A DNA stretch of 64,000 nt from Vibrio thalassae (GTDB lineage: Bacteria > Pseudomonadota > Gammaproteobacteria > Enterobacterales > Vibrionaceae): the NCBI RefSeq assembly GCF_900089835.1, contig NZ_OANU01000053.1, forward strand, positions 1 to 64,000. The letters are read 5' to 3'. Below, one piece after another: positions 1 to 8,430 of this stretch. Within the stretch, counting starts at the first letter, position 1. The number at the start of each line of letters is the position of its first letter. The position numbers and the translations under genes were made by a program. Below the pieces are notes generated by a model. The model saw only the letters and a list, made by a program, of their open reading frames with translations, was not told the origin of the DNA and ran no database searches.

Positions 1-195
1 AAAGAAGGCATCTGTAACTTTGCAAAGTATGACCGACTAACCAGCTCTATAATCGAGGCTGGCAATGTATCAATAGGATTGTTGCGTAGAAGAGCTCGCG
101 GGATAAGAGATACCGAATACTTCAAACTGAAGATTAAACAGCTTTCAGTACCTGAGGTAAGTTCAATATTATACCCTTCTGTCAAGCTCATCTAA
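1..195 (+). mobile_element. C-terminal end of a transposase-like ORF (cut by left edge)
   Basis: Reading frame 1 is open from the first base to a TAA at 193-195, giving 64 residues. The core stretch LLRRRARGIRDTEYFKLKI resembles the C-terminal end of ISL3-type transposases, where a basic RRA-G-R motif is followed by an aromatic/Leu pattern. Only the tail is visible, so the family, and whether the element is intact to the left, cannot be judged. A small hairpin (CACGT, five A, ACGTG at 248-262) lies just downstream. It could instead be the end of another DNA-binding protein. Confidence 0.4.
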
Positions 196-392
196 GCGGA
201 GAAGAGCCGTTTTATTAATACCTTGCAATAGCCAGCCTAATCTCTGGCACGTAAAAAACGTGACCCAAATAACGAATCCATCATTAGTATCAATATCCCG
301 CTACAAATCATGACCTAGATCTAATTTTCACGTGAGAAAAGCATGCAAAATGCCCCCGACTTATTTCCTGTTCCCAAAATGAGTAAAAAACT
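196..392. other. Intergenic region before sdaC
   Basis: No gene is seen. It holds a short hairpin at 248-262 and, just before sdaC, a minimal ORF of five codons (ATG at 379, TGA ending at 396) whose stop overlaps the sdaC start codon. I see no clear Shine-Dalgarno sequence for sdaC itself and no confident promoter. Confidence 0.4.
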
Positions 393-1643
393 ATGACTAC
401 CACAACTACTGCGGCATCTAGCCGTTCTCGGTCTAAGTGGACCTATCAGGATTTCACTTGGGCTCTTTCCCTATTCGGTACAGCGGTTGGCGCCGGTGTA
501 CTTTTCCTTCCGATTAAAGCAGGTGCTGGCGGTTTTTGGCCATTAGTTATCCTTGCCCTAATTGCAGCACCAATGACTTGGTTTGCTCACAAAAGTTTAG
601 CGCGCTTCGTTCTTTCTGCTAAGAACCCAGAAGCGGATATTACCGACACAGTGGAAGAACACTTTGGTAAAACTGGTGCGAACCTCATCACTTTTGCATA
701 TTTCTTCGCGATCTATCCAATCGTTCTAATCTACGGTGTAGGTATCACAAACACAGTGGATTCATTCCTAGTAAACCAAATGGGTATGGAATCTATTCCA
801 CGCTGGTTGCTCTCAGGCAGTCTAATTGCTGCGATGACTTGCGGCGTAGTATTTGGTAAAGAGCTAATGCTAAAAGCGACGTCAGCAATGGTTTACCCAC
901 TAGTCTTCATCTTGCTTGCTCTTTCTGTATACCTAATTCCTGATTGGAATACTTCAATGATGAGCGTAAGCCCTGACTGGGGTTCAATGCCTGCTGTTGT
1001 TTGGCTAGCTATTCCAATCATCGTATTCTCATTCAACCACAGCCCAATCATCAGCCAGTTCTCTAAAGAGCAGCGCCGTGTTTATGGTGAAGATGCAGTT
1101 AAGAAAACTGATATGATCACTGGCGGTGCAGCGATGATGCTTATGGGTTTTGTTATGTTCTTCGTATTCTCTGTTGTTCTTTCTCTATCTCCAGAACAAC
1201 TAGCGATCGCACAAGAGCAAAACATCTCTGTTCTTTCTTACCTAGCAAACGTACACGAGTCACCACTGATTTCTATCCTTGGTCCAGTTATTGCGTTTGC
1301 TGCAATCACATCAAGCTACTTTGGTCACTTCCTAGGCGCACACGAAGGTCTTGTAGGCCTCGGTAAATCTCGCTCTAAAGTACCGGTAGCTAAGATTGAG
1401 AAAGCATCTCTACTATTTATCGTTATCACAACTTGGATTGTTTCTATTATTAACCCAAGTATCTTGGGTATGATTGAAACAATGGGTGCGCCAATGATTG
1501 CGGCAATCCTGTTCCTAATGCCTGTATACGCGATGAAGAAAGTACCTGCGATGGCGAAGCTCAAAACGTCAACGCCTGTACAAATCTTTACAGCAATTTG
1601 TGGTATTGCAGCGATTACTTCTGTAATCTACGGCGCTTTTTAA
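393..1643 (+). CDS. sdaC: Serine transporter of the HAAAP family (SdaC-like)
   Basis: Inner-membrane proton-coupled serine importer. The 416-residue protein is almost wholly hydrophobic, with about 11 membrane segments. It begins with a hydrophilic Ser/Thr/Arg-rich tail and the family's first segment, GTAVGAGVLFLPIKAG (about residues 29-44). Length fits the family. The L-serine dehydratase gene follows 89 bp downstream on the same strand, the sdaC-sdaB arrangement of E. coli, which supports serine over threonine or tryptophan as substrate. A weak hairpin lies between the two genes, so the dehydratase may be partly uncoupled. The start has no good Shine-Dalgarno and is overlapped by a five-codon ORF. 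Confidence 0.9.
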   Translation: MTTTTTAASSRSRSKWTYQDFTWALSLFGTAVGAGVLFLPIKAGAGGFWPLVILALIAAPMTWFAHKSLARFVLSAKNPEADITDTVEEHFGKTGANLITFAYFFAIYPIVLIYGVGITNTVDSFLVNQMGMESIPRWLLSGSLIAAMTCGVVFGKELMLKATSAMVYPLVFILLALSVYLIPDWNTSMMSVSPDWGSMPAVVWLAIPIIVFSFNHSPIISQFSKEQRRVYGEDAVKKTDMITGGAAMMLMGFVMFFVFSVVLSLSPEQLAIAQEQNISVLSYLANVHESPLISILGPVIAFAAITSSYFGHFLGAHEGLVGLGKSRSKVPVAKIEKASLLFIVITTWIVSIINPSILGMIETMGAPMIAAILFLMPVYAMKKVPAMAKLKTSTPVQIFTAICGIAAITSVIYGAF

Positions 1644-1690
1644 TTGACTTTGTCAGTTGAACATCTCGATTAAACAATAACGATAATATG

Positions 1691-1716
1691 AGCCTCCATG
1701 TACTTTGGGGGCTTTT
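1691..1716 (+). terminator. Weak hairpin between sdaC and the serine dehydratase gene
   Basis: AGCCTCC (1691-1697) pairs with GGGGGCT (1707-1713), with one G-T wobble and a 9-base loop, followed by a short T run. It may be a partial terminator that lowers the second gene relative to the first. Confidence 0.45.
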
Positions 1717-1732
1717 CTAGAGGTAAATCAGT

Positions 1733-3094
1733 ATGATCAGTGTTTTTGATATCTACAAAATTGGTGTTGGTCCTTCAAGCTCTCACACTGTAGGCCCGAT
1801 GAAAGCTGGTAAAGAGTTCATCGATGATCTACGTTCAATGGGTAAGCTTAGAGACATCACCAAAATTACTGTAGATGTTTATGGTTCACTATCACTGACA
1901 GGGAAAGGTCACCACACAGATATTGCTATCATTATGGGTTTAGCTGGTAATTCACCAGAAAAAGTGGATATCGACTCAATCCCAAGTTTTATTGCCCGTG
2001 TCGAAGAAACAGAACGTCTTCCAGTTGGTATGCACTGTCACACCGTTTCGTTCCCTCGTGACGGCGGCATGAACTTCCATTCAACGAACCTTGAACTTCA
2101 CGAAAACGGCATGCAAATCCATGCTTGGATCGATGATGAGAAAGCGTATTCAAAAACCTACTACTCTATTGGTGGTGGCTTTATCGTTGATGAAGAGCAC
2201 TTCGGAAAAGAAGAAGTCTCTGCACTCAAAGCTCCCTATGAGTTTAACTCTGCAGAAGAACTCGTAGAGCTTTGTAAAGAACATGGTCTGTCTATTAGCA
2301 CGTTAGTTATGGCAAATGAACACGCCGTACACTCAGACGAAGAAACTCGTACTTACTTTGCTAACATCTGGAAAACCATGCGTGAATGTATGGAGCGCGG
2401 CATGAATACAGAGGGTATTCTACCGGGTCCATTGCGTGTTCCACGTCGTGCTGCAGCATTGCGCCAACAATTAATTACTTCGGAAAAAACCACAACTGAC
2501 CCAATGTCAGTGGTTGACTGGGTAAACATGTTCGCTTTCGCTGTGAACGAAGAAAACGCAGCTGGAGGCCGTGTGGTTACAGCACCAACTAACGGTGCTT
2601 GCGGTATCATTCCTGCGGTTCTAGCGTACTACGACAAATTCATCCAAACTGTCACCGAAAAAGACTATATCCGTTATTTCGCAGCATCCGGTGCCGTTGG
2701 CGGGCTTTATAAGCAAAACGCTTCTATTTCTGGCGCAGAAGTAGGTTGCCAAGGTGAAGTTGGCGTTGCTTGTTCTATGGCTGCAGCTGGCCTTGCTGAA
2801 CTAATGGGTGGTAGCCCAGAGCAAGTATGTATGGCTGCAGAAATCGCGATGGAACATAACCTAGGTCTAACATGTGACCCTGTAGCAGGCCAAGTTCAAG
2901 TTCCGTGTATCGAACGTAACGGCATTGCGGCTGTTAAAGCGATCAACGCTACTCGAATGGCTTTGCGTCGCGCTTCAGCACCTCGCGTTTCGTTGGATAA
3001 AGTGATTGAAACGATGCTTGAAACTGGCAAAGACATGAACGCCAAATATCGTGAAACCTCACAAGGTGGTTTGGCTATTAAAGTGGTTTGCTAA
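1733..3094 (+). CDS. sdaA: L-serine ammonia-lyase (iron-sulfur L-serine dehydratase)
   Basis: Converts L-serine to pyruvate and ammonia using an oxygen-sensitive [4Fe-4S] cluster in the cytoplasm. The 453 residues match the single-chain E. coli enzymes SdaA/SdaB (about 454). The N-terminal beta domain starts MISVFDIYKIGVGPSSSHT. The C-terminal alpha domain holds the conserved cysteines in GCQGEVGVACSM and in TCDPVAGQVQVPC, plus the ASISGAEVG stretch. AGAGGT before the ATG is a good Shine-Dalgarno. Following the serine carrier, it forms a serine-catabolism unit. SdaA and SdaB paralogs cannot be told apart from sequence alone; the position after sdaC is that of sdaB. Confidence 0.95.
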   Translation: MISVFDIYKIGVGPSSSHTVGPMKAGKEFIDDLRSMGKLRDITKITVDVYGSLSLTGKGHHTDIAIIMGLAGNSPEKVDIDSIPSFIARVEETERLPVGMHCHTVSFPRDGGMNFHSTNLELHENGMQIHAWIDDEKAYSKTYYSIGGGFIVDEEHFGKEEVSALKAPYEFNSAEELVELCKEHGLSISTLVMANEHAVHSDEETRTYFANIWKTMRECMERGMNTEGILPGPLRVPRRAAALRQQLITSEKTTTDPMSVVDWVNMFAFAVNEENAAGGRVVTAPTNGACGIIPAVLAYYDKFIQTVTEKDYIRYFAASGAVGGLYKQNASISGAEVGCQGEVGVACSMAAAGLAELMGGSPEQVCMAAEIAMEHNLGLTCDPVAGQVQVPCIERNGIAAVKAINATRMALRRASAPRVSLDKVIETMLETGKDMNAKYRETSQGGLAIKVVC

Positions 3095-3112
3095 GTAATC
3101 ATTCACCACAAT

Positions 3113-3144
3113 AAAAAAACCGAAGCTTCAGCTTCGGTTTTTTT
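3113..3144. terminator. Bidirectional terminator between sdaA and queD
   Basis: ACCGAAGC (3119-3126), loop TTCA, GCTTCGGT (3131-3138), with an A run before and a T run after the stem. It therefore works for both convergent genes. Confidence 0.9.
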
Positions 3145-3173
3145 GTGCTCTCAGTAGCGTCAATGGCAAGCAG

Positions 3174-3536
3174 TTATTCACCTTTATAGATGCAGCCCGC
3201 TGTACACGTTTCTTTGATTTCTACTTTGCTTAGTAGCGGTAAATTGGGTTTAAGTTGACCCCAAATCCATTTAGCCAGCACTTCACTCGTCGGGTTTTCT
3301 AGCCCTTCAATATCGTTCAAATAGTAGTGGTCTAAACGATCGTAAATAGGTTTGAATGCTGCCTTGATTTCAGCAAAATCAACCACCCAACCGGTATGCG
3401 GATCTACTTCACCTTCAACATAGAGACGCACTAAAAAAGAGTGTCCATGCAAACGGCCGCATTTGTGGCCCTCTGGTACATGTGGAAGATGGTGTGCAGC
3501 TTCAAACATGAACTCTTTATACAACTCAGTTTTCAT
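3174..3536 (-). CDS. queD: 6-carboxytetrahydropterin synthase QueD
   Basis: Second enzyme of preQ0/queuosine synthesis: makes 6-carboxy-tetrahydropterin from dihydroneopterin triphosphate. The zinc ligands are visible as the His of AAHHLPH and the pair in LHGHS; the catalytic Cys is in [10 protein letters not shown]. The family signature [13 protein letters not shown] and the C-terminal [10 protein letters not shown] (Glu substrate anchor) are present. 120 residues, standard for QueD. The frame can be extended ten codons to a TTG at 3566, but MKTELYKEF is the normal family start. It stands alone, convergent with the serine unit. Confidence 0.93.
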   Translation of the reverse strand: MKTELYKEFMFEAAHHLPHVPEGHKCGRLHGHSFLVRLYVEGEVDPHTGWVVDFAEIKAAFKPIYDRLDHYYLNDIEGLENPTSEVLAKWIWGQLKPNLPLLSKVEIKETCTAGCIYKGE

Positions 3537-3595
3537 AGGATATCTCTGGTAAAAAATGACACGCAATCCTACTGAAAACCGAGCGCTATCTCAAG

Positions 3596-4729
3596 CTATA
3601 CCGTAAAGAACGACGATGAGAAAAAACCTATCGATACAAATGTCGACATCGCCGCTCCACACAACAGAACTGGCATTTTTGCTCTCGGGTAAGCCTCAAG
3701 AAGCAATATGATCGCTAAATAAGTTGGATACAAACCAAAGATATAACGTGGCATAGCATTGACCCCTGACGACAATGGGATCACCAGATTAATCAACATA
3801 AATACCGCTTCAGCGTAGCGTTTTTTGTAAACTAAATAACCGTTGAGAGCGAATCCTAATAGAGACACAAGACTGAGGTAAAGCTTCGGCCCTCCTCTCT
3901 CAAAGCCATATTCCAACCAGACGAATGGATTGCTGAACGTTCTTCCCCAGGCAATTTGAATATGCCCAAATGCAAGCGCATCGCCCATATGGAAATACAG
4001 ATAGGCCATATAGGTAAAAAAGCCCAATGGTATAAACCATATTGCGGCAATAACTGCTAGACCTCGATTTTTAAATCGATAGAAGCTACTGAGACCGTAG
4101 TGCTGTATGCCGATAATGAGTACAGAGAAAACCAACATTACCCCGAGGTTTCTGGTGATCGCGGCAAGCATGCCAAACAGGGCCACCAACAGCCAATTTT
4201 GACGATAACAGGCGATAAAAAGCCCAGCAACCAATGCGATGTATAGTGGTTCAGAGTAGCCAGCCAATGAATAGACGGTATACGGAGAGAAACACATTAA
4301 CCAAATTGCGGTATCTTGGACATTGTCGCTAAGTTTCATCTGTTTTAGCGCCATCACAAGTGCCGCTGTCCCAGCAATTAGGGTTAGATTGGACACTAAA
4401 ACCAAGGAAAAATTGATGTTGTTAAAAACATAATTCACCGTTTTAGCAAGAAAAGGCGACATCGGCATAAACGCCCAGTTAGCACCATTACTTTGTCGCA
4501 TATAACTCGGAACAAGCGCATATCCCTCTTCCGCTATTCGTCTAAACCATACGCAGTCAAACCGGCACATTTGAGGCCATACATCGACATCTTTTACCGC
4601 CTCAGGGTTAAATGAATAGGTTCCAATTAGACCAAAAGCGGCAAAAACAATACGGCTGGTCAATACCGCTAGCAAAAGTGTGATCCATTGCTCTTTGGTC
4701 AAGGCAATTGAAGAAGTTGAGTTATGCAT
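3596..4729 (-). CDS. PIG-V-like polytopic mannosyltransferase (GT-C fold)
   Basis: Integral membrane glycosyltransferase, 377 residues with about 9-10 membrane segments. The motif RFDCVWFRRIAEEGYA (about residues 57-72) matches the family's W/F-D-x-x-W-x-x-x-I-A-x-x-G-Y loop, which carries the acidic residue of GT-C enzymes using polyprenyl-phosphate sugars. FMPMSPF and YSEPLYIAL also fit the PIG-V pattern. It is the last gene of three; its start overlaps the preceding GT2 gene by 8 bp, so the two are translationally coupled. The likely role (inference) is transfer of a lipid-linked hexose, made by the GT2 enzyme, onto a periplasmic acceptor such as O-antigen or protein. Sugar and acceptor are unknown. 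Confidence 0.75.
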   Translation of the reverse strand: MHNSTSSIALTKEQWITLLLAVLTSRIVFAAFGLIGTYSFNPEAVKDVDVWPQMCRFDCVWFRRIAEEGYALVPSYMRQSNGANWAFMPMSPFLAKTVNYVFNNINFSLVLVSNLTLIAGTAALVMALKQMKLSDNVQDTAIWLMCFSPYTVYSLAGYSEPLYIALVAGLFIACYRQNWLLVALFGMLAAITRNLGVMLVFSVLIIGIQHYGLSSFYRFKNRGLAVIAAIWFIPLGFFTYMAYLYFHMGDALAFGHIQIAWGRTFSNPFVWLEYGFERGGPKLYLSLVSLLGFALNGYLVYKKRYAEAVFMLINLVIPLSSGVNAMPRYIFGLYPTYLAIILLLEAYPRAKMPVLLCGAAMSTFVSIGFFSSSFFTV

Positions 4730-5747
4730 GAACTGGACTCACTTTTTCAACGTGCTTTGCATTCGCTACGGAATATCCTTCAACAAGGTTCTGCTTGTCA
4801 TATTGACCGTATACACCCTCAACGAGGTAAATAGGTCTGCCTTTCATTTCACGATACATTCGGCTGATGTAGCCACCAATAATGCCCAGTGAAATCAATT
4901 GAATTCCGCCAAGGAATAGAACCACGCTGATAGTTGACGCGTAACCTGGTGTTTGAATATCAAAGAACGAAGCCCCGATAACAATCTTAAGCATAAAGAG
5001 AAACGCGAGCAACGAAGTCACACATCCCACAAACCCCCAAATACGCAGCGGCCAAGCTGTAAAGCTTAATAACCCATCGACGGCGAAATTCCATAGCTTC
5101 CAATAATTGAACTTAGTTTCTCCGGCATGTCTTTCAGGGCGAGTAAATGTAATACCTTTAGATCGAAATGCTCCCCATGCCAGTAGACCTTTCATAAAAC
5201 GGTTTCGCTCGGGAAGCTGGCGCATGGCATCAATAACTACTCTATCGATAAGACGAAAGTCACCGGCATTTTCTGGTAGGGTAGTCTCCGAGGCGAGCCA
5301 GTTAAACACACGGTAAAATCCACCAGCCGAAACACGCTTCATCCAAGTATCTTTACTTCTGTCTTCACGCACTCCGTAGATGGTGTCCCACTCCCCTGTT
5401 CGCCATTCTTTTACAAACTCCAAAATTAACTCTGGAGGATCCTGAAGATCGACATCCATAATCACACAAGCATCACCTTTAACGTGATCCAAACCCGCTG
5501 TCATCGCCGCTTCTTTACCAAAGTTTCTCGCCAAATTGACTAAAGTCACGCGAGGGTCGTTGGTAATCAAGCCTTCAATGACCTTCCGAGTATTGTCCGA
5601 GCTGCCATCGTTGACAAAAACAATATCTAATTGGTGACGGAGACTACTCAGTGCGTTATCAAGTGCAGCGATAAAAGGCCCAATTGACTCCTCCTCATTA
5701 AACACAGGTACTAATATGGACAAACTAAAATCATTACAGCTCTTCAT
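4722..5747 (-). CDS. GtrB/DPM1-like polyprenyl-phosphate glycosyltransferase (GT2)
   Basis: Moves a sugar from a nucleotide donor to undecaprenyl phosphate on the cytoplasmic face. The GT-A domain starts LSILVPVFNEEESIGPFI (about residues 8-25), has nucleotide-binding VFVNDGSSDNT and the metal-binding VIMDVDLQDPPE (about residue 95). Two C-terminal membrane helices (about 230-255 and 270-292) are as in GtrB, ArnC and DPM-type enzymes. 341 residues is normal. The start overlaps the upstream membrane-protein gene by 14 bp, and its end overlaps the PIG-V-like gene by 8 bp. The sugar (glucose, mannose or other) cannot be read from the sequence. Confidence 0.85.
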   Translation of the reverse strand: MKSCNDFSLSILVPVFNEEESIGPFIAALDNALSSLRHQLDIVFVNDGSSDNTRKVIEGLITNDPRVTLVNLARNFGKEAAMTAGLDHVKGDACVIMDVDLQDPPELILEFVKEWRTGEWDTIYGVREDRSKDTWMKRVSAGGFYRVFNWLASETTLPENAGDFRLIDRVVIDAMRQLPERNRFMKGLLAWGAFRSKGITFTRPERHAGETKFNYWKLWNFAVDGLLSFTAWPLRIWGFVGCVTSLLAFLFMLKIVIGASFFDIQTPGYASTISVVLFLGGIQLISLGIIGGYISRMYREMKGRPIYLVEGVYGQYDKQNLVEGYSVANAKHVEKVSPVHA

Positions 5748-6351
5748 TAGACCCGTCCTTAATGGTTATTTTGGTGATAGTTAAACTTGCGGGCGTTTCA
5801 AATTGCATGTATTGAATCGGAAGCGCCGTATCGATGCTGGTTGCGGGTATGGTGGTCGCTAGGGTACGTAGCCCTATTGGCTGGAGTCGAGTTTTATGTT
5901 CGCCATCTAACGACGCATAAACAGGCTCGGTAATACTTTTAGCAAGATCTATTTTTAGGTGAATCGTTTTAGAAGGAAGCGGATTGAAATTAAAATACAC
6001 ACCACCAGAATGAAACAGTTGCCTACCTTCATTCTTTTTTCTGTCTTGTTCAGTATGTAAATCGTAATTCCATCCTTCGCGGCTAATAAATGGCGATTGG
6101 TCGCCCGGTTCAATAATGCCTGACTCAGGCAGTAATAAGTTATTATTATCCTTGCCCCAAAATAGCGTATTTTTATCGATATAGTAGGTTTGATAGCCAA
6201 TCGTTACATTAGGCGTCGCAGCCAAATATAGAACCCACAAATAGTAGCAAGACAACACAATCAGAATACTAATCAAGCCTATTCGAACACGGTGGCTGTT
6301 TGCTTTTGATTGGTCTCTAGAGCTTGCGTTTTGGTGATTTTGTTCGGTCAT
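5734..6351 (-). CDS. Unknown single-pass membrane protein, first gene of the glycosyltransfer operon
   Basis: 205 residues. A polar N-terminus (1-23), one membrane helix (about 24-48, IGLISILIVLSCYYLWVLYL) and a periplasmic domain of beta character with many aromatic residues (YQTYYIDKNTLFWG, GGVYFNFNPLP). The last 50 residues look like a beta-sandwich strand pattern. I do not recognise a family. It overlaps the GT2 gene by 14 bp, so its product probably works with the two glycosyltransferases, perhaps as periplasmic acceptor-binding or scaffold protein (inference). The region upstream is AT-rich. Confidence 0.6.
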   Translation of the reverse strand: MTEQNHQNASSRDQSKANSHRVRIGLISILIVLSCYYLWVLYLAATPNVTIGYQTYYIDKNTLFWGKDNNNLLLPESGIIEPGDQSPFISREGWNYDLHTEQDRKKNEGRQLFHSGGVYFNFNPLPSKTIHLKIDLAKSITEPVYASLDGEHKTRLQPIGLRTLATTIPATSIDTALPIQYMQFETPASLTITKITIKDGSNEEL

Positions 6352-6685
6352 AATTCATTTACAACTAGATACATTTCATGTTGTTTTACTCCTGCGCCGT
6401 GGGGTGACTGTCAACAAATAGTCAGAAGCTGATTAAGATTTGATTAACCAATAATCAAACCAACAACCTAAACTCCCATTCATCGACGGCTTCCATTTCA
6501 GCAATACATTAGGACAAAACAGACGAATATCTAGTGCAAACTTATTGGTCGTATTTCTCAATTCTTAGAATGATTACAACAAAAACCATGAGCTTTTCGA
6601 GGTTTTACTAATAAATACCTTTTCGCCCCACTAATGATTAACTTAACATTCACTCTGTCAGCCCATATTATTAACAATTAAAACC
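6352..6685. promoter_or_regulatory. Divergent AT-rich intergenic region with an inverted repeat
   Basis: 334 bp between the glycosyltransfer operon (leftward) and the heme MCP gene (rightward), which must carry both promoters. The clear element is TTTGATTA (6439-6446), a 5-base spacer and TAATCAAA (6452-6459), a perfect 8-bp inverted repeat about 80-93 bp upstream of the leftward operon. No ORF is convincing here. Confidence 0.5.
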
Positions 6686-8305
6686 ATGCGTCTAACTATA
6701 ACGAATAAACTATTAATCGCACTTATATTGGTATTTGCAACAGTGGTCATCATCTCGACAACCTACCAATATAATCAGCAAAGAAATCTCATCTACTCAG
6801 TCCTTAGTGAACAACTTCATGATAAAGCAAGTAACTATTTCGATAGTTTAAATATGATGATGCTCACTGGAACCATGGCTCAAAAGGAAACATTGAGAAA
6901 CAAAGCTCTCGCTCAAGAGAATATTGAAAACGTTCGGGTTCTTAGAGGCGATGCCGTGTCTAGGATTTATGGAAAGGGACTAGCAAACCAGGTCCCCCTT
7001 GATAACATCGATAAGCGGGCACTTAGTGGCGAAACCGTCATTGAACCTTTCAAAGCAGAATGGGGAAACGGTTTGGTTGTTGCGCTTCCCATGGAGGCAA
7101 GTACCAATTATCGAGGTACGAACTGCATCGCCTGTCATATGACCGAAGAAGGTGAAGTCTTGGGTGCAATTCGTATCGAGTATAACCTCACTCAAGTGAA
7201 TGGGCTGATTAACCAGCGTACCGCTATTGCTGTTGCTATTATGGCTGCCATCGCTTTTCTTGGGTACCTTGCGACAATCTTCATCGCCCGTCGATTTATC
7301 GTTGCCCCAGTGCAAACCACATCAAAGTTCATGACACGAGTGAGTGGAAGTAAAGACCTCGCTATCCGACTGCCTCAAAAGCAAAACGATGAAGTTGGCG
7401 ATTTAACCAAAGACATTAATGCTTTCTTGGACACTGTCTCTGACAGTCTGATCAAAGTTCAAAACACTGCACAAACCGTCAGTGCGAATGCTGATAAGTT
7501 GACGGACATCGCCGAGTCTAACGAGTCCATCGCGAAAAGGCAGCTCGCCGAAACTGCCGCCGTGGAGTCGAACATGCAAATGCTGAAACAGCAGCAAGCG
7601 ACCGTCAGCGATGCAACAGAGCGCGCGTCATTATTGATGCAAGAAACTTGTGACTTGACCAAAGCCAGCAGCCTAGTAGCACAATCGGCTAGCAGTGATA
7701 TTGAATCTTTGGTTCAAGACATCACACAAGTCTCCACTCATATCTCAGAGCTTAACCAACAAACGGAACAAGTGTCTGCCATTTTATCGACCATAAAAGG
7801 CATCGCAGACCAAACAAACCTACTGGCTCTCAATGCGGCGATTGAAGCCGCACGAGCAGGTGAGCAAGGAAGAGGATTTGCCGTTGTCGCAGATGAAGTG
7901 CGTTCCCTCGCGAGTCGAACGACACAAGCCACTAACGATATTGAAACCATTATTGCCCAATTTCAGCAAGGCAGTAGTTTCTCTGTTCAAGCGGTTCAAA
8001 GCGTCTCCAATACCGCACATCAAAGGGCAGATGAAGTTCAGGCGCTAGCCGACAAAATGCAAACTGTCGTGTCTCAAATTGAAGTGACTACCGATATAGC
8101 CAATCAAGTCCAAGAACAAATACAAGCCAATCGAGACACCAGTGAAAGCATTGATCAAAAAGTCATCACAATTAGTGTGCATGCCAACGAAGCTTCGGAC
8201 TCAGCCACGCAAACGCATCAAATTAGTATGGATTTGCAGCAACTTTCCCATCAACTCGATACATTACTGAATCAATTTATGCTGAATAACCACAATAAAG
8301 GTTGA
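6686..8305 (+). CDS. Methyl-accepting chemotaxis protein with a c-type heme motif in its periplasmic domain
   Basis: 539 residues: membrane helix 1 (about 8-26), periplasmic sensor (27-178), helix 2 (about 179-200), HAMP (about 200-255), and a cytoplasmic signalling domain with the invariant hairpin tip ([20 protein letters not shown], about 375-394). The sensor holds C147-I-A-C150-H151, a canonical CxxCH heme-attachment site, about 28 residues before helix 2. Known heme-c sensors on MCPs detect redox or gases, so a redox or oxygen/NO taxis role is a reasonable inference. The receptor has no C-terminal pentapeptide tether. It sits alone, with asnS 125 bp downstream. Confidence 0.88.
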   Translation: MRLTITNKLLIALILVFATVVIISTTYQYNQQRNLIYSVLSEQLHDKASNYFDSLNMMMLTGTMAQKETLRNKALAQENIENVRVLRGDAVSRIYGKGLANQVPLDNIDKRALSGETVIEPFKAEWGNGLVVALPMEASTNYRGTNCIACHMTEEGEVLGAIRIEYNLTQVNGLINQRTAIAVAIMAAIAFLGYLATIFIARRFIVAPVQTTSKFMTRVSGSKDLAIRLPQKQNDEVGDLTKDINAFLDTVSDSLIKVQNTAQTVSANADKLTDIAESNESIAKRQLAETAAVESNMQMLKQQQATVSDATERASLLMQETCDLTKASSLVAQSASSDIESLVQDITQVSTHISELNQQTEQVSAILSTIKGIADQTNLLALNAAIEAARAGEQGRGFAVVADEVRSLASRTTQATNDIETIIAQFQQGSSFSVQAVQSVSNTAHQRADEVQALADKMQTVVSQIEVTTDIANQVQEQIQANRDTSESIDQKVITISVHANEASDSATQTHQISMDLQQLSHQLDTLLNQFMLNNHNKG

Positions 8306-8430
8306 ACCGTGAAAATTGACAGGTAATATGTCTCTTTGAAAAGAAATTTAGTAACAACCCAATGAATTGGTTAAATGTTGGCCAACAATCATTGGGTTGT
8401 ATTGTTACCTCCATGGAGAAGATTAATAAC

